Virus record (IMG/VR): IMGVR_UViG_3300030099_003170
Location: 1-37,227 of that record
Direction: 5' to 3' (one strand)
Length of the DNA: 37,227 bases
From: a virus
The notes under the pieces: model-generated
What the model was told of the DNA's origin: nothing
Databases searched by the model: none
What the model saw: only the letters and a program-made list of their open reading frames with translations
Shown: positions 1 to 9,831 of the stretch, piece after piece
How positions within the stretch are numbered: the first letter of the stretch is position 1
Layout: each line of letters begins with the position of its first letter
Made by a program: the position numbers and the translations under genes

Positions 1-98
1 CTGCTCTTTGCCCTTGTATAAATGATAGTACATTTTTTTCTAATATACTTCCTGAAAATCCTAACTCTATAAACTTTCTTTTAAAGTAATCTCTTACT
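1..98. repeat. Terminal direct repeat, left copy (circular overlap)
   Basis: Bases 1-98 are identical to 37129-37226. The next base differs (c at 99, a at 37227, the last base of the window). The simplest reading is an assembly overlap of a circular or circularly permuted genome, giving a unit length of 37128 bp. The frame of the giant leftward gene is kept exactly across the join, which supports a true circle. A genuine short terminal repeat of a linear virion genome cannot be excluded from sequence alone. Confidence 0.9.
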
Positions 99-1843
99 CT
101 GTCTCTTCTTGTTGGGTTTTCTTGAAACCAAGACATAACACCAGAAGCCTTAAGAAGTTCTTGGTTGCCCATTAAATCTGCAATGCCTTCTTCAATTAAC
201 TTATCTTCGTCATATATATGTCTTTTCTTTAATTCTTCTACGGCTTCTTCGTGTGTTTTTCCTTGCTCTTCTATTAGTTCTACATACTCTTCGTTATGCA
301 TTTTAGTAAAGTAAGTATCACCCATTTGTTCTGCTGACTCACCAAACGCATCTCTTAACGCATCGTATGCTTGAGCATTTGTTCCTCTAACAGAGTGAAC
401 TAATTCATGTGTAAAAACAGCAGCCATTTTTGCTGCATTAGAACCGTTGGCACGAATAAAAATTACATTCTTATTAGTTCCAACAAAGCCAGAAATTTTG
501 TATTGCTTACGGCCATCTGGAGAATCAGCGTCTTTTGACGTAGCGTTGTAAAACACTACACGCCTTCCACCCATTTTTTTAGCAAGAGCATTTAATCCTC
601 TAAATGCAGATAGAACTACAGGATTCATTTTTTCAGGATCTACTAAACTAATTTGCACATCCTGTGATTCTTTTTTCATTTTTTCGGTTTTATCAGTTTC
701 AAACTTTCCGTTCTCCCTGTCTTGTACCATTTGTAAATCTTTTTGTAAATCTTCGTCTGTTGCTTCTACCACAGGTGTTTCTTGTTGATTAGAAACTACA
801 GGAATGTTACCGCTTTCTCTTTGTTTTTTTTCTGCTTCTTTTCTTGCTTTTTCTTGTGCTTCTTGTCTTTCTAAACTTGCAAGTCCACCTTCTTCTTGTA
901 CTCGTGCTGCATCTCTTCTTGTTTGACCTACTATACCAGCCCCTGATATAACTGGGCCAGCAACTCCACCATACGCAAATGTTTCACCAAGACCTGATAA
1001 TGTTTCTTTCCAAGTAGATGTTTCGTAATCCATTGCTCCTTGCAATGCACGAATACCTAAATCCGCTACTACTTCTTCAGATCCTTCTGTCACATAAGAA
1101 ACAGCACCTCTTTGTAAACCTAATTGCAACATTTTTCTTTTTGCTGCTAATCGGTTCCCAGATCTAAACGATTTGCCTATAGATTTTAATTGTTTTCTTG
1201 TAACATTAACACCTTTAATTTGTCTTCCTAAACCTACTCTTTCTGAAACAGCCTCTACAAAAAATGCACCTGCACCAGTTAAAAATTGATCCGTTAGATT
1301 TGCATCTGGCCTTTGTTGCACAAGTGTTGTAATTTCATTTCCTGCTGATACAGAACCCATATATGCAGACGCTATAGTAGCCGCTAATGCAGGATTTGCT
1401 GCACCCATAGACAGTATAGATGGAGCAGCCTGACCAATAACATTTGTCACATTAAAAACTACAGAATCACTATCTGCTTGTCTTTTTAACAATTCTCCTT
1501 CTGTTACCTTTGGTCTTATTATTTTTTCGCCAGTAAATGCTTCTACTGTGGCATCTCCTAATTCTTGTGCTATGTCAAACTCACCACTTTGAATTAATCC
1601 AGCACCTAATTGCAAATCTTTTCCAAACTCCTCAAGGCCTTCAAGGCCTGTAAGAGATCCTGCCTGTCTTGCTAAATACCCTGACAATCCAGCAATTCCT
1701 GCACTTGAAGATTGCACAACTGATCTTAAGCCGTCTTGAATATCTACATAAAACGGTTTGTCATATGTTTCTGGAAATCGTTTTTTTAAACTATCTAACA
1801 GATCATCTTGTGTAAATTGTTTGTTATTATTTTCTGTAGACAT
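1..1843 (-). CDS. Giant internal-type virion protein, N-terminal part, with HELVH zinc-metallopeptidase motif
   Basis: This is the first 614 codons of a protein that continues through the contig ends into 37129-31178, in the same frame, for about 2597 aa in total. The ATG at 1843 follows an AAGGA Shine-Dalgarno. An HELVH motif lies at residues 479-483 and an EEGIAD stretch near 551-556 could supply a third, glutamate ligand. Together these are typical of zincin-like domains in large polyvalent phage proteins. Gly/Ala-rich, weakly hydrophobic stretches (about 135-170 and 280-310) precede it. Proteins of this size at the end of the tail operon in phages lacking a tape measure are usually packaged in the virion and ejected into the host, so I infer that role. 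The protease could mature virion proteins or act in the cell; no activity is proven by sequence. Confidence 0.8.
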   Translation of the reverse strand, partial: MSTENNNKQFTQDDLLDSLKKRFPETYDKPFYVDIQDGLRSVVQSSSAGIAGLSGYLARQAGSLTGLEGLEEFGKDLQLGAGLIQSGEFDIAQELGDATVEAFTGEKIIRPKVTEGELLKRQADSDSVVFNVTNVIGQAAPSILSMGAANPALAATIASAYMGSVSAGNEITTLVQQRPDANLTDQFLTGAGAFFVEAVSERVGLGRQIKGVNVTRKQLKSIGKSFRSGNRLAAKRKMLQLGLQRGAVSYVTEGSEEVVADLGIRALQGAMDYETSTWKETLSGLGETFAYGGVAGPVISGAGIVGQTRRDAARVQEEGGLASLERQEAQEKARKEAEKKQRESGNIPVVSNQQETPVVEATDEDLQKDLQMVQDRENGKFETDKTEKMKKESQDVQISLVDPEKMNPVVLSAFRGLNALAKKMGGRRVVFYNATSKDADSPDGRKQYKISGFVGTNKNVIFIRANGSNAAKMAAVFTHELVHSVRGTNAQAYDALRDAFGESAEQMGDTYFTKMHNEEYVELIEEQGKTHEEAVEELKKRHIYDEDKLIEEGIADLMGNQELLKASGVMSWFQENPTRRDRVRDYFKRKFIELGFSGSILEKNVLSFIQGQRA

Positions 1844-1854
1844 TTAAATTCCTT

Positions 1855-3486
1855 TTACTTTGCTTGAACTCCAAATCGTACATTTGGAGCAAAAATTTGT
1901 TTTTTTGGTTCTGGCCTTCTTCTTCCCTGACTAATAAGGGAAGACAATTTTTCTGTAACTGCTACAACTGTGTCTTTATCTGTTACACCTTTTAAATACA
2001 AAAATACCTGAGCCAAATATTCATTTACTTCGTCCAAACTTTTTTCTGATAAATCTTCTATTTTTTGTTGCGTGAGGCCAAGACCCCCTAAATTTGGTGG
2101 CCCTGCTAATTGAATAAACACGCCTCTTTGATCAGGAAAAGCACTACTTAAGTCTAGAGGTGGGGTTCCACCACCACTTACTGTTGGAGGAGGTTTTTCT
2201 TCTACAGTTAAGCCTGTGTCATCAATATTTTTTTTAATTGCTTCATCATTGTTTGTTACAGCATTAGCATTTTTTTCGTTTATATTATCTGGGTTTATAT
2301 TTAGAAAGTTTGCTGCTGCTAAAAGAGTTCTTTCGTCACCAGCAACAGATGTTTGGTAATTTAAACTAGACATGAGAACACTATCAAACTGCCTAGCAAT
2401 ATCCATCATTTTTGTCACATCGTTTCCAGTCGCAGGCATTGTTATAAAACCATCTTCTAAAAAATCTTGCATCAATTGCTCGGCTGTATAGTTACTCATA
2501 TTTGCATAAATATCTTTATACCTTGGCATATTAGAAGTTGCATAAGTGCGTGGCCCTTGTAAATTTAAATACCTTGCATACCTCTCTGCCTTAGCAGAAA
2601 TTTCGTTTCGTTGATTTTGCAAAGTCAAAAGTTGATTATTTAATGATGATGTCTTGTCTGGCTTTAATTTATCCGCTTCTGATAAACCTGAAATTGTTTT
2701 ATTTAAATTGTCTATTTGTTTATCTAAATCATCTGTTTGTTTTGTTAAGTCAGAATATAAATTTTTCATAGGAGTAACAAATCTAGAAAAATTTTCTTTG
2801 TTTACTGCTTCCCATTTATTTTTTTGCAAGTAAGCATTGCCTGTGCCCTGTTGTTTATTTGCCGCAAAATTTCTAAACATTCGTGGTATAGAATCAGGAT
2901 CAATTTGGGCTATTGTTTCAAACAAACCTAACTCTTCTTCAGACAAACCAAACGCTGTTGCATTTTGCCTTATGGCTTCTAACCCCATTCTAGAAGCGTT
3001 TGCTTTTCTTTCTTCTTCTAATCGTTGTATTCTTCTTTGCTCACGAGCCTTACCTAATGATAAAAACTGTGTGTTGGTAATAGGAACTCTAGCAACCTTG
3101 CCTCCACCCATTTGCATATCTGCATAAGGCTCGCCACCTACAACAACAAGATTTAAAAACTCTAAGCCTTCAGGACTATCACCTGCTACACTTCTTAAAG
3201 CAGCATTATAATTAGCACCTTCTTCTTGGCCTTCAAAATATAAATTTCGTATGTCTTTATTTTTTGATGTTTTTGACACTTTTCTTGATACAGCACTTTG
3301 AGCAGTTCTGTAATTTATGTCGTTATCATTAAACATTTTTTGCAGGTTTTCTATAGAGTATTGAACATCTTGTAATGTTTCTTCTACATTTGGAGTTATA
3401 CCCATTCTTGCAAAACCATCGCCAGCACTTATTCTTTTTAAACCACCTTGGTTAAAAGATGAATCTTCTATATTTAAAATGCTCAT
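1855..3486 (-). CDS. Putative internal virion / tail-associated protein (543 aa, coiled coil)
   Basis: I do not recognise a family. The protein is largely helical and polar, with a heptad-rich coiled coil at about residues 242-305 and a Pro/Gly-rich linker near 430-450 (PPPTVSGGGTPP). Its position between the S74-domain protein and the giant protein, in a tightly packed late operon, suggests a virion component of the internal-protein type that accompanies the giant protein during DNA ejection. The ATG at 3486 overlaps the end of the upstream gene by 4 nt, and only 11 nt separate its stop from the next ATG at 1843. It has no signal peptide and no clear membrane segment. Confidence 0.65.
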   Translation of the reverse strand: MSILNIEDSSFNQGGLKRISAGDGFARMGITPNVEETLQDVQYSIENLQKMFNDNDINYRTAQSAVSRKVSKTSKNKDIRNLYFEGQEEGANYNAALRSVAGDSPEGLEFLNLVVVGGEPYADMQMGGGKVARVPITNTQFLSLGKAREQRRIQRLEEERKANASRMGLEAIRQNATAFGLSEEELGLFETIAQIDPDSIPRMFRNFAANKQQGTGNAYLQKNKWEAVNKENFSRFVTPMKNLYSDLTKQTDDLDKQIDNLNKTISGLSEADKLKPDKTSSLNNQLLTLQNQRNEISAKAERYARYLNLQGPRTYATSNMPRYKDIYANMSNYTAEQLMQDFLEDGFITMPATGNDVTKMMDIARQFDSVLMSSLNYQTSVAGDERTLLAAANFLNINPDNINEKNANAVTNNDEAIKKNIDDTGLTVEEKPPPTVSGGGTPPLDLSSAFPDQRGVFIQLAGPPNLGGLGLTQQKIEDLSEKSLDEVNEYLAQVFLYLKGVTDKDTVVAVTEKLSSLISQGRRRPEPKKQIFAPNVRFGVQAK

Positions 3487-3935
3487 TGCCCGCCTCCAAA
3501 TAATCTATTTACTAAACTTTCAATTGGATTCATAGATGATTCTATTTGATTCATGTAGGTACTTGCATCTTCAAAAGGATCGAACACATCGATTTTGCCA
3601 CCTTTTCTTTCTGCTGACATAGCCCCAAGATTTAAACCAGAAGATATTCCTGCTAGAAAATCACGACCACCTGTGTATACAGGAGCACCTGCAAATTTGC
3701 CTACATCAACTGTTCCTGCTAAATCAGCAAAACTATCTGCAATATCACCAATACGTTTTGCTTTTCGTCTTTGTTTTGATCTAAATTTAGTAAGTTCACC
3801 AAACGCTTCACTTGTATCTTTCATATCGCTGATGGCTTTATCACGTCTTGATCTTTCACTAAGAGGCATACCGCCTTTCATAGCATCAACTCGTTCTTGA
3901 AATGAACCTCTCATACCATAAAACTGATTAGCCAT
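3483..3935 (-). CDS. Small late protein of unknown function (150 aa)
   Basis: The protein is Arg/Lys-rich in its first two thirds and has no domain I can name. I chose the ATG at 3935 (start MANQFYGMRG) because a strong AGGAGG lies just upstream and the overlap with the previous gene is then only 8 nt (ATGGCTAA). A start at 3986 is possible in the same frame but would give a 59-nt overlap and no better ribosome site. Sitting between the S74-domain gene and the 543-aa gene, it is probably a minor virion or assembly protein of the tail/internal module; that is inference from context. Confidence 0.65.
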   Translation of the reverse strand: MANQFYGMRGSFQERVDAMKGGMPLSERSRRDKAISDMKDTSEAFGELTKFRSKQRRKAKRIGDIADSFADLAGTVDVGKFAGAPVYTGGRDFLAGISSGLNLGAMSAERKGGKIDVFDPFEDASTYMNQIESSMNPIESLVNRLFGGGQ

Positions 3936-5094
3936 GTGTTGCCTCCTCGTACTCATATGTTTCAAGTGCTTGTTTGTCGTACTCAATATCCTCCATTGAG
4001 TCTATATCTTCAAACTTTTCAAACAACATTTTGTAAGATATTTTCTTAAATCCGTCATGTTCAAATATTACTTCTGGATGTAAAACTTCTACTTCTTGTG
4101 CAATGAATCCTCTTGATTCACCTTCTAGACCAAACCTTCTGGCTATTTTATTCCAGTCCCATTTGTAAATTGTAAGACCATATCGTTCTCCAATTGGAAC
4201 TAGATTTGTTTTAAGCCTTATATCTGAAGAAAACAAAGCAGCCATTCCAGCACCTGCTGCTTGTCCAGCAAGTTGTGCACCAATGCCACCTTGTTTAGCA
4301 TTGTTAAATACTGTTGGGTTTCTATATCCAGTCGTTAACATTCCACTTAAAAGACTTAGAGGTTGCATAAATTGTTGTTCTCGTGCATCCATAATGCTTT
4401 GTTGATACTGATTAAACAATCCTATTCGGCTTTGTGTGTAATCACTTAGTGCACCTGCTCTACCAAGACCTAAGTTCATCATGTTAGTTGCACCAAATTG
4501 ACCTAAGCCTGCTTGGAACTGACTACCTTGCATTTCTAAATTTGCTCTATTTTGCATCATTTGTGCTAACCTAGCACCAAAGTCTTCCTGCATAGCACCC
4601 ATGTCTAAAGCAGTTTGTTGTTGGATACTTCCTAAAGCACCTGCTCCCACCGAACTTCCTGTCAATCCCATGCCTGCTAACTGTTGTTGCAGCATTCTTT
4701 GCTGTCTATCTCCTGCTTGTTGCCTTAGTTGCAATGCAGAATCAATGCCAGTAGTTTGATATTGTTGAATAGCCTGATCTGCAAATGACCTTGCTGCATC
4801 AAAAGATGTTTGAAACCCTGAAAGTAAATTGCTAAAATCAGTAGCAAAGTCAGTTTCTACACCTCCGAGTAATCCTTGCAACTGATCAAAGCCTTCTGTT
4901 AAAAAACCTAATGCTTCGTCACGACCCTCAGTAAATGCTGATGCTAAATCACCATAAGAACCAAACAATGTAGTGCCTTCTGGCAATCCTGCTAGTTCTT
5001 CATACTGTTGACGCATTTGAGGGAACAAATCAAATAAACTTTTTGCTCCGATTTCAGGACGCTTGCCACCAAATAGATCACTTAAAAATCCCAT
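3928..5094 (-). CDS. Gln/Ala-rich virion protein with C-terminal peptidase S74 (intramolecular chaperone) domain
   Basis: Residues 1-285 are helical and Gln/Ala/Met-rich (many QQ pairs) and lack the beta repeats of tail fibres. Residues about 289-365 carry the S74 hallmark: SSDIRLK with Ser290-Asp291 as the likely self-cleaving pair, then GFIAQEV at 329-335 and an HPEVI segment. In known S74 proteins (endosialidases, T5 L-shaped fibre) this tail trimerises, helps folding and then cuts itself off. Here the N-terminus MGFLSDLFGG and the gene order suggest a tail-tip or ejected protein. The ATG at 5094 shares one base with the TAA of the preceding gene (TAATG), implying translational coupling. 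Confidence 0.8.
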   Translation of the reverse strand: MGFLSDLFGGKRPEIGAKSLFDLFPQMRQQYEELAGLPEGTTLFGSYGDLASAFTEGRDEALGFLTEGFDQLQGLLGGVETDFATDFSNLLSGFQTSFDAARSFADQAIQQYQTTGIDSALQLRQQAGDRQQRMLQQQLAGMGLTGSSVGAGALGSIQQQTALDMGAMQEDFGARLAQMMQNRANLEMQGSQFQAGLGQFGATNMMNLGLGRAGALSDYTQSRIGLFNQYQQSIMDAREQQFMQPLSLLSGMLTTGYRNPTVFNNAKQGGIGAQLAGQAAGAGMAALFSSDIRLKTNLVPIGERYGLTIYKWDWNKIARRFGLEGESRGFIAQEVEVLHPEVIFEHDGFKKISYKMLFEKFEDIDSMEDIEYDKQALETYEYEEATHG

Positions 5095-7481
5095 TATGTC
5101 ACCACCGTTTGTGTATTTTTTAAGTTTGGCCCACCATCTTCAATGAGGGCTGCCACTTCTTCCAAGATGATTGGCCTGCCTAAACCTTGTATAAGAATGT
5201 AATGGGCAGGTGCATTAACATTTAAATTTTTTCTATTGCTTCTTCCTGCTGGGACTTCTCCTAGATTCTTTACAGAAAACGAACTAGCAGGAGATCCAGT
5301 TATAACTAGTGTAGTCTTGTAATCTGCATCAGTAAAAGAAGTAGTTGTTTGATCTTCATAGTATGAGGCATCTGTAGGGTTTGATAAATCTGTTTCTGCT
5401 GATCTAAATAACTCTGTACCACCTGATTTTATTTTCCAATAGGTACTTTCAAACACTAATTCACATGAATCTGGGCCAGAGTATTCTCTACCTTGACCCT
5501 CTTCAAATGGATTTGTAACTACATATTCTCCAACACCTACAAGAAAATTACCATCTAAAGAGTTTCCTGATTGAGTTTCGTAAGATCCAGTAGAAGAACT
5601 GGCTGCTGTAAATAGACCACCATTCAATGCTGTGTTGGTATTGTCAGTTAAATCTGTATAGGTTCCTGTACTACTTGTAGAAGCAATAAACAAAGTACCT
5701 TGTAAATCTCCTGTGTCCAAAACTTGTGCAAGTAATTTATCTCTAAAAGCACTACCCTTTGCCTGTTCAGGAGTTTCTCCTGACAATAAAAACACATCAG
5801 TTTCTGGTGGTATTGGGTAAACATCTGTGCCAGCAGTAGAATCAGTACCTGTTGATAGTTGAGGTACTGCATATTCTTCAATATCCATGTCTATTTCTAT
5901 TGCTTTTACTCGTGTTCTTCTTCGTTGCGGATTGTATATTGGCCCAATTTTTACATACGATAAAATAAATCCATTAAAATAATCTTGCCATGAAGGTGTA
6001 TCTAAACCAGTTGATTGTGCATCAGGGTATCCATCACTTCCAAAAGTAGCACCTTCTGAAAATCTGCATATCTTACTGTCATTTGCAAAAACTGTGTACA
6101 TAGTCTGTGACGTTGCAGGACGAACAGTAGTAGCAACTTTTGGCCCATCAAAATCAGGATCGTTGAAAACCTGAGGCCAAAACGAGTTTGTAGGTATATG
6201 ATAAAAATAATGTACTGAATTAAGAGGAGCAACTGTGCGTGTTAGATATATCCATATACCTTGTCTTCTTTGATCATACACAATGTTTTCTGTTACTTCA
6301 TTCCATTCAGTTTGATCAAATGCATCGTCTAATCTGCCATCGCTAATTTTATTGCTTTCATCTATAGAAAATGAGTTTTCATTTACTAGATACAATCCAT
6401 CGGTGCCAATAAAATACAATGATCTGCCAGTTGCGTTAGCAAAAGCAGTTGGGCCTACCAAGCCAACACTATGACTCAAACTTTTAAATTGTGCACCACT
6501 AAACGCTGGGTCTTGAGTAAGAAGAACCATGCTATTAGTACAGCCAAATAAAAGTCCGTTAGAACCAAATGGTATCATTCCTACAATATTGTCACCAAGT
6601 CTACCAAACTTTGTTCCTGAACTACCAAACAAAGCAGTAGTAGAGTCAGTTGTATTTACTACCCAATTGCTTCCTACATCATGTGTAGCGTCTGGTATAG
6701 CAGACATAAACCAGTTGGTTGGATTTTTGGGTTGACCAGATAAAACAATTCTTGATCCTAAGTTTGCAATTATTGTTGCACCTTCACCTGCTGCTGGTGC
6801 ATTAATAGTGTGATCGTCATTAGCACCTTCACTAGAATCGCTTACTCCAATTAAAGCACCGCCAGTAGCGTCTGTGGGCAACCACTCTTGCCATTGTGGT
6901 GCAGTTGCCGTTCCTACATTTAATTTAACTTTAAAATACTCTGGCCTTAAAATACTACTATTAGATGTGCCAGAGTTAGAAGCACCTGCGGTACTACTTG
7001 TTGCAGTACCATCTTGGTATTTAGAACATGCAAAGTAAAAAAAGTCTCCTACCTGTACACCCTGTATACGATCATCAAATGAACCATCGGTGTTAAAAGG
7101 GTAGTGCTGTGTTCCTGCATTAGCACCACTTGTATCTGTCATTGATGTCCAAGAACCTGCACCTCTTGCAACTGAAGATTGAGTGTTATAAAAAAACTCG
7201 CCATCGACAATAGCAATTAAACCGTCTTTTATTTCGCCATTAGCATCAAAAGTTTTAAAATATCCTAAAAACTGAAATGATCCTGTACCAGCATGTATAT
7301 TAGTTTTTAACTGCAAGGTCGCAACACCTTGTCTACTTGCTATACGCAACTTGTCTTCAAATGTATCAAACGGCAATACATTGAGGCATTCGTGCGTAAA
7401 CTCTTGGCTGCTGTCGTTGTACGGCATACCAGAGGCAAAGCCCCGTCTTGGTAAAGGAATTGGTGTTAAAGGCTTTATCAT
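5094..7481 (-). CDS. Tail nozzle-type protein (tail tubular protein B-like)
   Basis: The 795-aa protein starts with an N-terminal stretch of the type seen in podovirus nozzle/hub proteins (PLPRRGFASG ... ECLNVLPFDTFEDKLRIASRQG). It continues with long beta-rich sequence, including SLYFIGTDGLYLVNENSFSI near residue 355 and WIYLTRT-like blade segments, consistent with a beta-propeller-like nozzle. It follows the fibre and adaptor-like genes with one-base stop/start overlaps at both ends, which fits a stoichiometric tail module. The size agrees with T7 gp12-type nozzles (about 790 aa). I assign it from overall layout and the N-terminal pattern, not from a catalytic motif. Confidence 0.65.
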   Translation of the reverse strand: MIKPLTPIPLPRRGFASGMPYNDSSQEFTHECLNVLPFDTFEDKLRIASRQGVATLQLKTNIHAGTGSFQFLGYFKTFDANGEIKDGLIAIVDGEFFYNTQSSVARGAGSWTSMTDTSGANAGTQHYPFNTDGSFDDRIQGVQVGDFFYFACSKYQDGTATSSTAGASNSGTSNSSILRPEYFKVKLNVGTATAPQWQEWLPTDATGGALIGVSDSSEGANDDHTINAPAAGEGATIIANLGSRIVLSGQPKNPTNWFMSAIPDATHDVGSNWVVNTTDSTTALFGSSGTKFGRLGDNIVGMIPFGSNGLLFGCTNSMVLLTQDPAFSGAQFKSLSHSVGLVGPTAFANATGRSLYFIGTDGLYLVNENSFSIDESNKISDGRLDDAFDQTEWNEVTENIVYDQRRQGIWIYLTRTVAPLNSVHYFYHIPTNSFWPQVFNDPDFDGPKVATTVRPATSQTMYTVFANDSKICRFSEGATFGSDGYPDAQSTGLDTPSWQDYFNGFILSYVKIGPIYNPQRRRTRVKAIEIDMDIEEYAVPQLSTGTDSTAGTDVYPIPPETDVFLLSGETPEQAKGSAFRDKLLAQVLDTGDLQGTLFIASTSSTGTYTDLTDNTNTALNGGLFTAASSSTGSYETQSGNSLDGNFLVGVGEYVVTNPFEEGQGREYSGPDSCELVFESTYWKIKSGGTELFRSAETDLSNPTDASYYEDQTTTSFTDADYKTTLVITGSPASSFSVKNLGEVPAGRSNRKNLNVNAPAHYILIQGLGRPIILEEVAALIEDGGPNLKNTQTVVT

Positions 7482-8722
7482 TATCTAATTGTTATCCCTA
7501 AAATATGAAACTTTGTAACCCCATCACCCTCTTGAGCATCTGACCTAGATATTACTGCCGTTCCAGTATTAAAATCAGTTTGTGCTTGGGTAAAATTGGT
7601 ATACGTTCCATTGGTGCAATTTACGTTTACTGAATCATTTCTAGCAGTAGGGCTTTGATTACTTCGTGCATTTTTAATTCCAATAAAATTAGTTGTTGGA
7701 TTGAACAAGGCAGATAAACCTTGTTTATCACCATCCGCAATAATAACTAATGCAAGATCGCATGAACTTAATCCAGAAACAGTTCCTACTCCTATTTTCG
7801 TTGTCGTGTTAGAAGAAAGTGTTTGCATTGTTGGGCTTACATTAAATTCAATTACTGAAATTTTTCCAAAGTCTTGTGCTTCTGCATAGTCATGTACAAA
7901 TTTAGTAGTAGCAAGTTTGGTTGAGTCATTAGAAACAGACTGTGTTACGGCTGTTGTTCCTGTAGGTAACGATGGAGTTCCAGTAAATGCTTGACTATCT
8001 ATTGCTGCTTTTAATCCAAGTTGTGTTGCAACGGTACTTCCACCAATACTAGCCAATTGATTTATTTCTGCACCTGTTACTGTTACAAGAGTGCTACCTA
8101 TAGTAAGTTTATCATCAGCAACTGTTACAGTACCTGTAGTTGTTAAATTTTTAACGCCTGTAATATCGCCGTCAGCCTTGAGTACAAATGTTTTGTTTGT
8201 TGTACCATTTCCACCGCCTTGATAGATTTCTATAACAGGATCGGTAGAAGTATCCCCTGCACTTTGTATTTTTACAATTCCTGCATCATCTGCAATTATC
8301 CCATTATTGTCATGGTCTGCGTTTGAAATATCAATGTCACCAATTGTTAAATCGCCTGACATAGTAAGATTAGTATTGCCACTTAAATTTTGTGTATTTA
8401 AAGTAGTAAGTGAGGCAGTACCATTTGCATCTAAAGAAATAATTCTATTAGCGTCTCCTGATGGAGCAAAGTGATCACCATTGGGAGTAAGACCATGCAA
8501 ACCTTTGACTTGATCACAAGCAATAGAGTTTGGCCCACCCAATGCCCTCAATGCGTTAAGTGCATCATCGCCATTGCCAATGTACAAACGAGGAGTAAAA
8601 GTTGGAGTAGAAGCGTCAGCAAACACTACAATTGGTTCACCTGCTGCTGCTACATCATCTAATGCTCCTGCATTTGCTTTACTTGCTTGGGGTATTCTTC
8701 TTAGTTGTATTGATGTTGCCAT
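7481..8722 (-). CDS. Tail fibre / receptor-binding protein
   Basis: The N-terminus IQLRRIPQAS...AGEPIVVFADA...RLYIGNGDD matches the 'RRGT...GE...L+IGDG' virion-attachment segment common to many phage fibres. Residues about 75-250 are low-complexity beta repeats rich in T, G and D. Around residues 245-285 lies a classic fibre repeat (QAFTGTPSLPTGTTAVTQS followed by STKLATTKFV). The last about 125 residues are unique and probably form the receptor-binding tip. ATG at 8722 overlaps the upstream stop by one base. Binding target unknown. Confidence 0.8.
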   Translation of the reverse strand: MATSIQLRRIPQASKANAGALDDVAAAGEPIVVFADASTPTFTPRLYIGNGDDALNALRALGGPNSIACDQVKGLHGLTPNGDHFAPSGDANRIISLDANGTASLTTLNTQNLSGNTNLTMSGDLTIGDIDISNADHDNNGIIADDAGIVKIQSAGDTSTDPVIEIYQGGGNGTTNKTFVLKADGDITGVKNLTTTGTVTVADDKLTIGSTLVTVTGAEINQLASIGGSTVATQLGLKAAIDSQAFTGTPSLPTGTTAVTQSVSNDSTKLATTKFVHDYAEAQDFGKISVIEFNVSPTMQTLSSNTTTKIGVGTVSGLSSCDLALVIIADGDKQGLSALFNPTTNFIGIKNARSNQSPTARNDSVNVNCTNGTYTNFTQAQTDFNTGTAVISRSDAQEGDGVTKFHILGITIR

Positions 8723-8991
8723 TAAATATTTACCTCATACGATGTAACAGAATTTATCTGCTTTCGTGTTAATTCTGTTTGTACTGACTGCACAGTTGCC
8801 GTTTTTCTTTTCTTAAAAGTTTTTTGTGCTTTTTTCAACAATGCTGGGTTTCTTGCATCTGCTGATAAAGAAGCAAAGTTTATCGGCGTATCTTTAATAT
8901 ACCTTCTATCTGGTTTTAAATAGACAGCAGTAACTGTCCCAAATGGGTTGTAGTAAACATATCCACCACCTCTTGGTAACTTACTTGGCAT
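8722..8991 (-). CDS. Small late protein of unknown function (89 aa)
   Basis: A basic 89-aa protein starting MPSKLPRGGGYVYYNP, with a short beta-type N-terminal half and a lysine-rich middle (KKAQKTFKKRK). No family is recognised. It lies between the adaptor-like gene (2-nt gap) and the fibre gene (1-nt overlap), so it is co-translated with the tail module and may be a small tail or fibre-attachment component. That role is inferred only from position. Confidence 0.6.
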   Translation of the reverse strand: MPSKLPRGGGYVYYNPFGTVTAVYLKPDRRYIKDTPINFASLSADARNPALLKKAQKTFKKRKTATVQSVQTELTRKQINSVTSYEVNI

Positions 8992-8993
8992 GA

Positions 8994-9812
8994 TTAACTC
9001 GGATTAGGAACTGTGCTGTTTAAAGGAACTGGGAAAGAAGGCGGTACAGCCAATTTAAGTTTTCCAAAGTTTGACTGAACCATACCATCACGAGTGATTG
9101 CTCTTTGATAAAGAGGGCCAGCCTCTATAGCAAGAAGTTGTTCACTAAGATTACCTTGCTCATATCCTAAACCAAACGCTCTAAGATACTGAACAAACAA
9201 AGGATCCATATAATATGGGAACTGAAACTCAGAAGCAGCCACAGCATTGTCTGTGTTTGATCCTTCTGTAATACCTGTGCTTACCAAGGTGTCAGTTACT
9301 ATAGACCCTACAACAGAACCTGTTGCTGATGTAGAATCGGCTAAAGCAAAACCTTTTCGGTAAGACATTAAATATCTATCAGTATCAGTTATGTTTTCTG
9401 GAAATACTCTTAAAAATACACGAGGTGCATCTCCTGTACTTCCATCAACTGTTAGTGCTCCAGATGATCCAGAGGTATAAACTACAGCCACATACTCTAC
9501 ACCTGACGAAGATTGCCCAGATCCAACTAGATCAGAAATCATTTCAGGAGTAGTAAGTTGTACATTAAAAGATGATCCATTGCCCGTAATTTGTATTATT
9601 TCAGCAAAGTCTAAAGGCAATGAAATGTATCCATCACCATCAGGCCCTATTACATAATCATGCACTTCTCTCCATTTCCAAGGCATAGAGTAGAAGTAAT
9701 TTCCAGCATCATTAATAATTTGAGCAATACGCTCGTTATCTGTAGCAATGGCGGTAGACGGGTTACCCCCTGTTGCTAAGAGAACATGTTCAATAGCAGT
9801 TTTCAGATTCAC
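8994..9812 (-). CDS. Head-tail adaptor-type protein (tail tubular protein A-like)
   Basis: This 272-aa protein starts with a helical segment (LKTAIEHVLLATGG ... ERIAQIINDAGNYFYSMPWKWRE) resembling the N-terminus of podovirus adaptor/tail tubular A proteins, where paired helices are followed by a Trp-rich strand. Then come beta strands (GYISLPLDFAEIIQI). The start is GTG at 9812, supported by an AAGGGG Shine-Dalgarno; no ATG fits better. It is the first gene after the intrinsic terminator at 9832-9874, so the tail module is set apart transcriptionally from the capsid genes. Family assignment is by pattern and position only. Confidence 0.6.
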   Translation of the reverse strand: MNLKTAIEHVLLATGGNPSTAIATDNERIAQIINDAGNYFYSMPWKWREVHDYVIGPDGDGYISLPLDFAEIIQITGNGSSFNVQLTTPEMISDLVGSGQSSSGVEYVAVVYTSGSSGALTVDGSTGDAPRVFLRVFPENITDTDRYLMSYRKGFALADSTSATGSVVGSIVTDTLVSTGITEGSNTDNAVAASEFQFPYYMDPLFVQYLRAFGLGYEQGNLSEQLLAIEAGPLYQRAITRDGMVQSNFGKLKLAVPPSFPVPLNSTVPNPS

Positions 9813-9831
9813 AGTAGTCCCCTTTCAGAGA

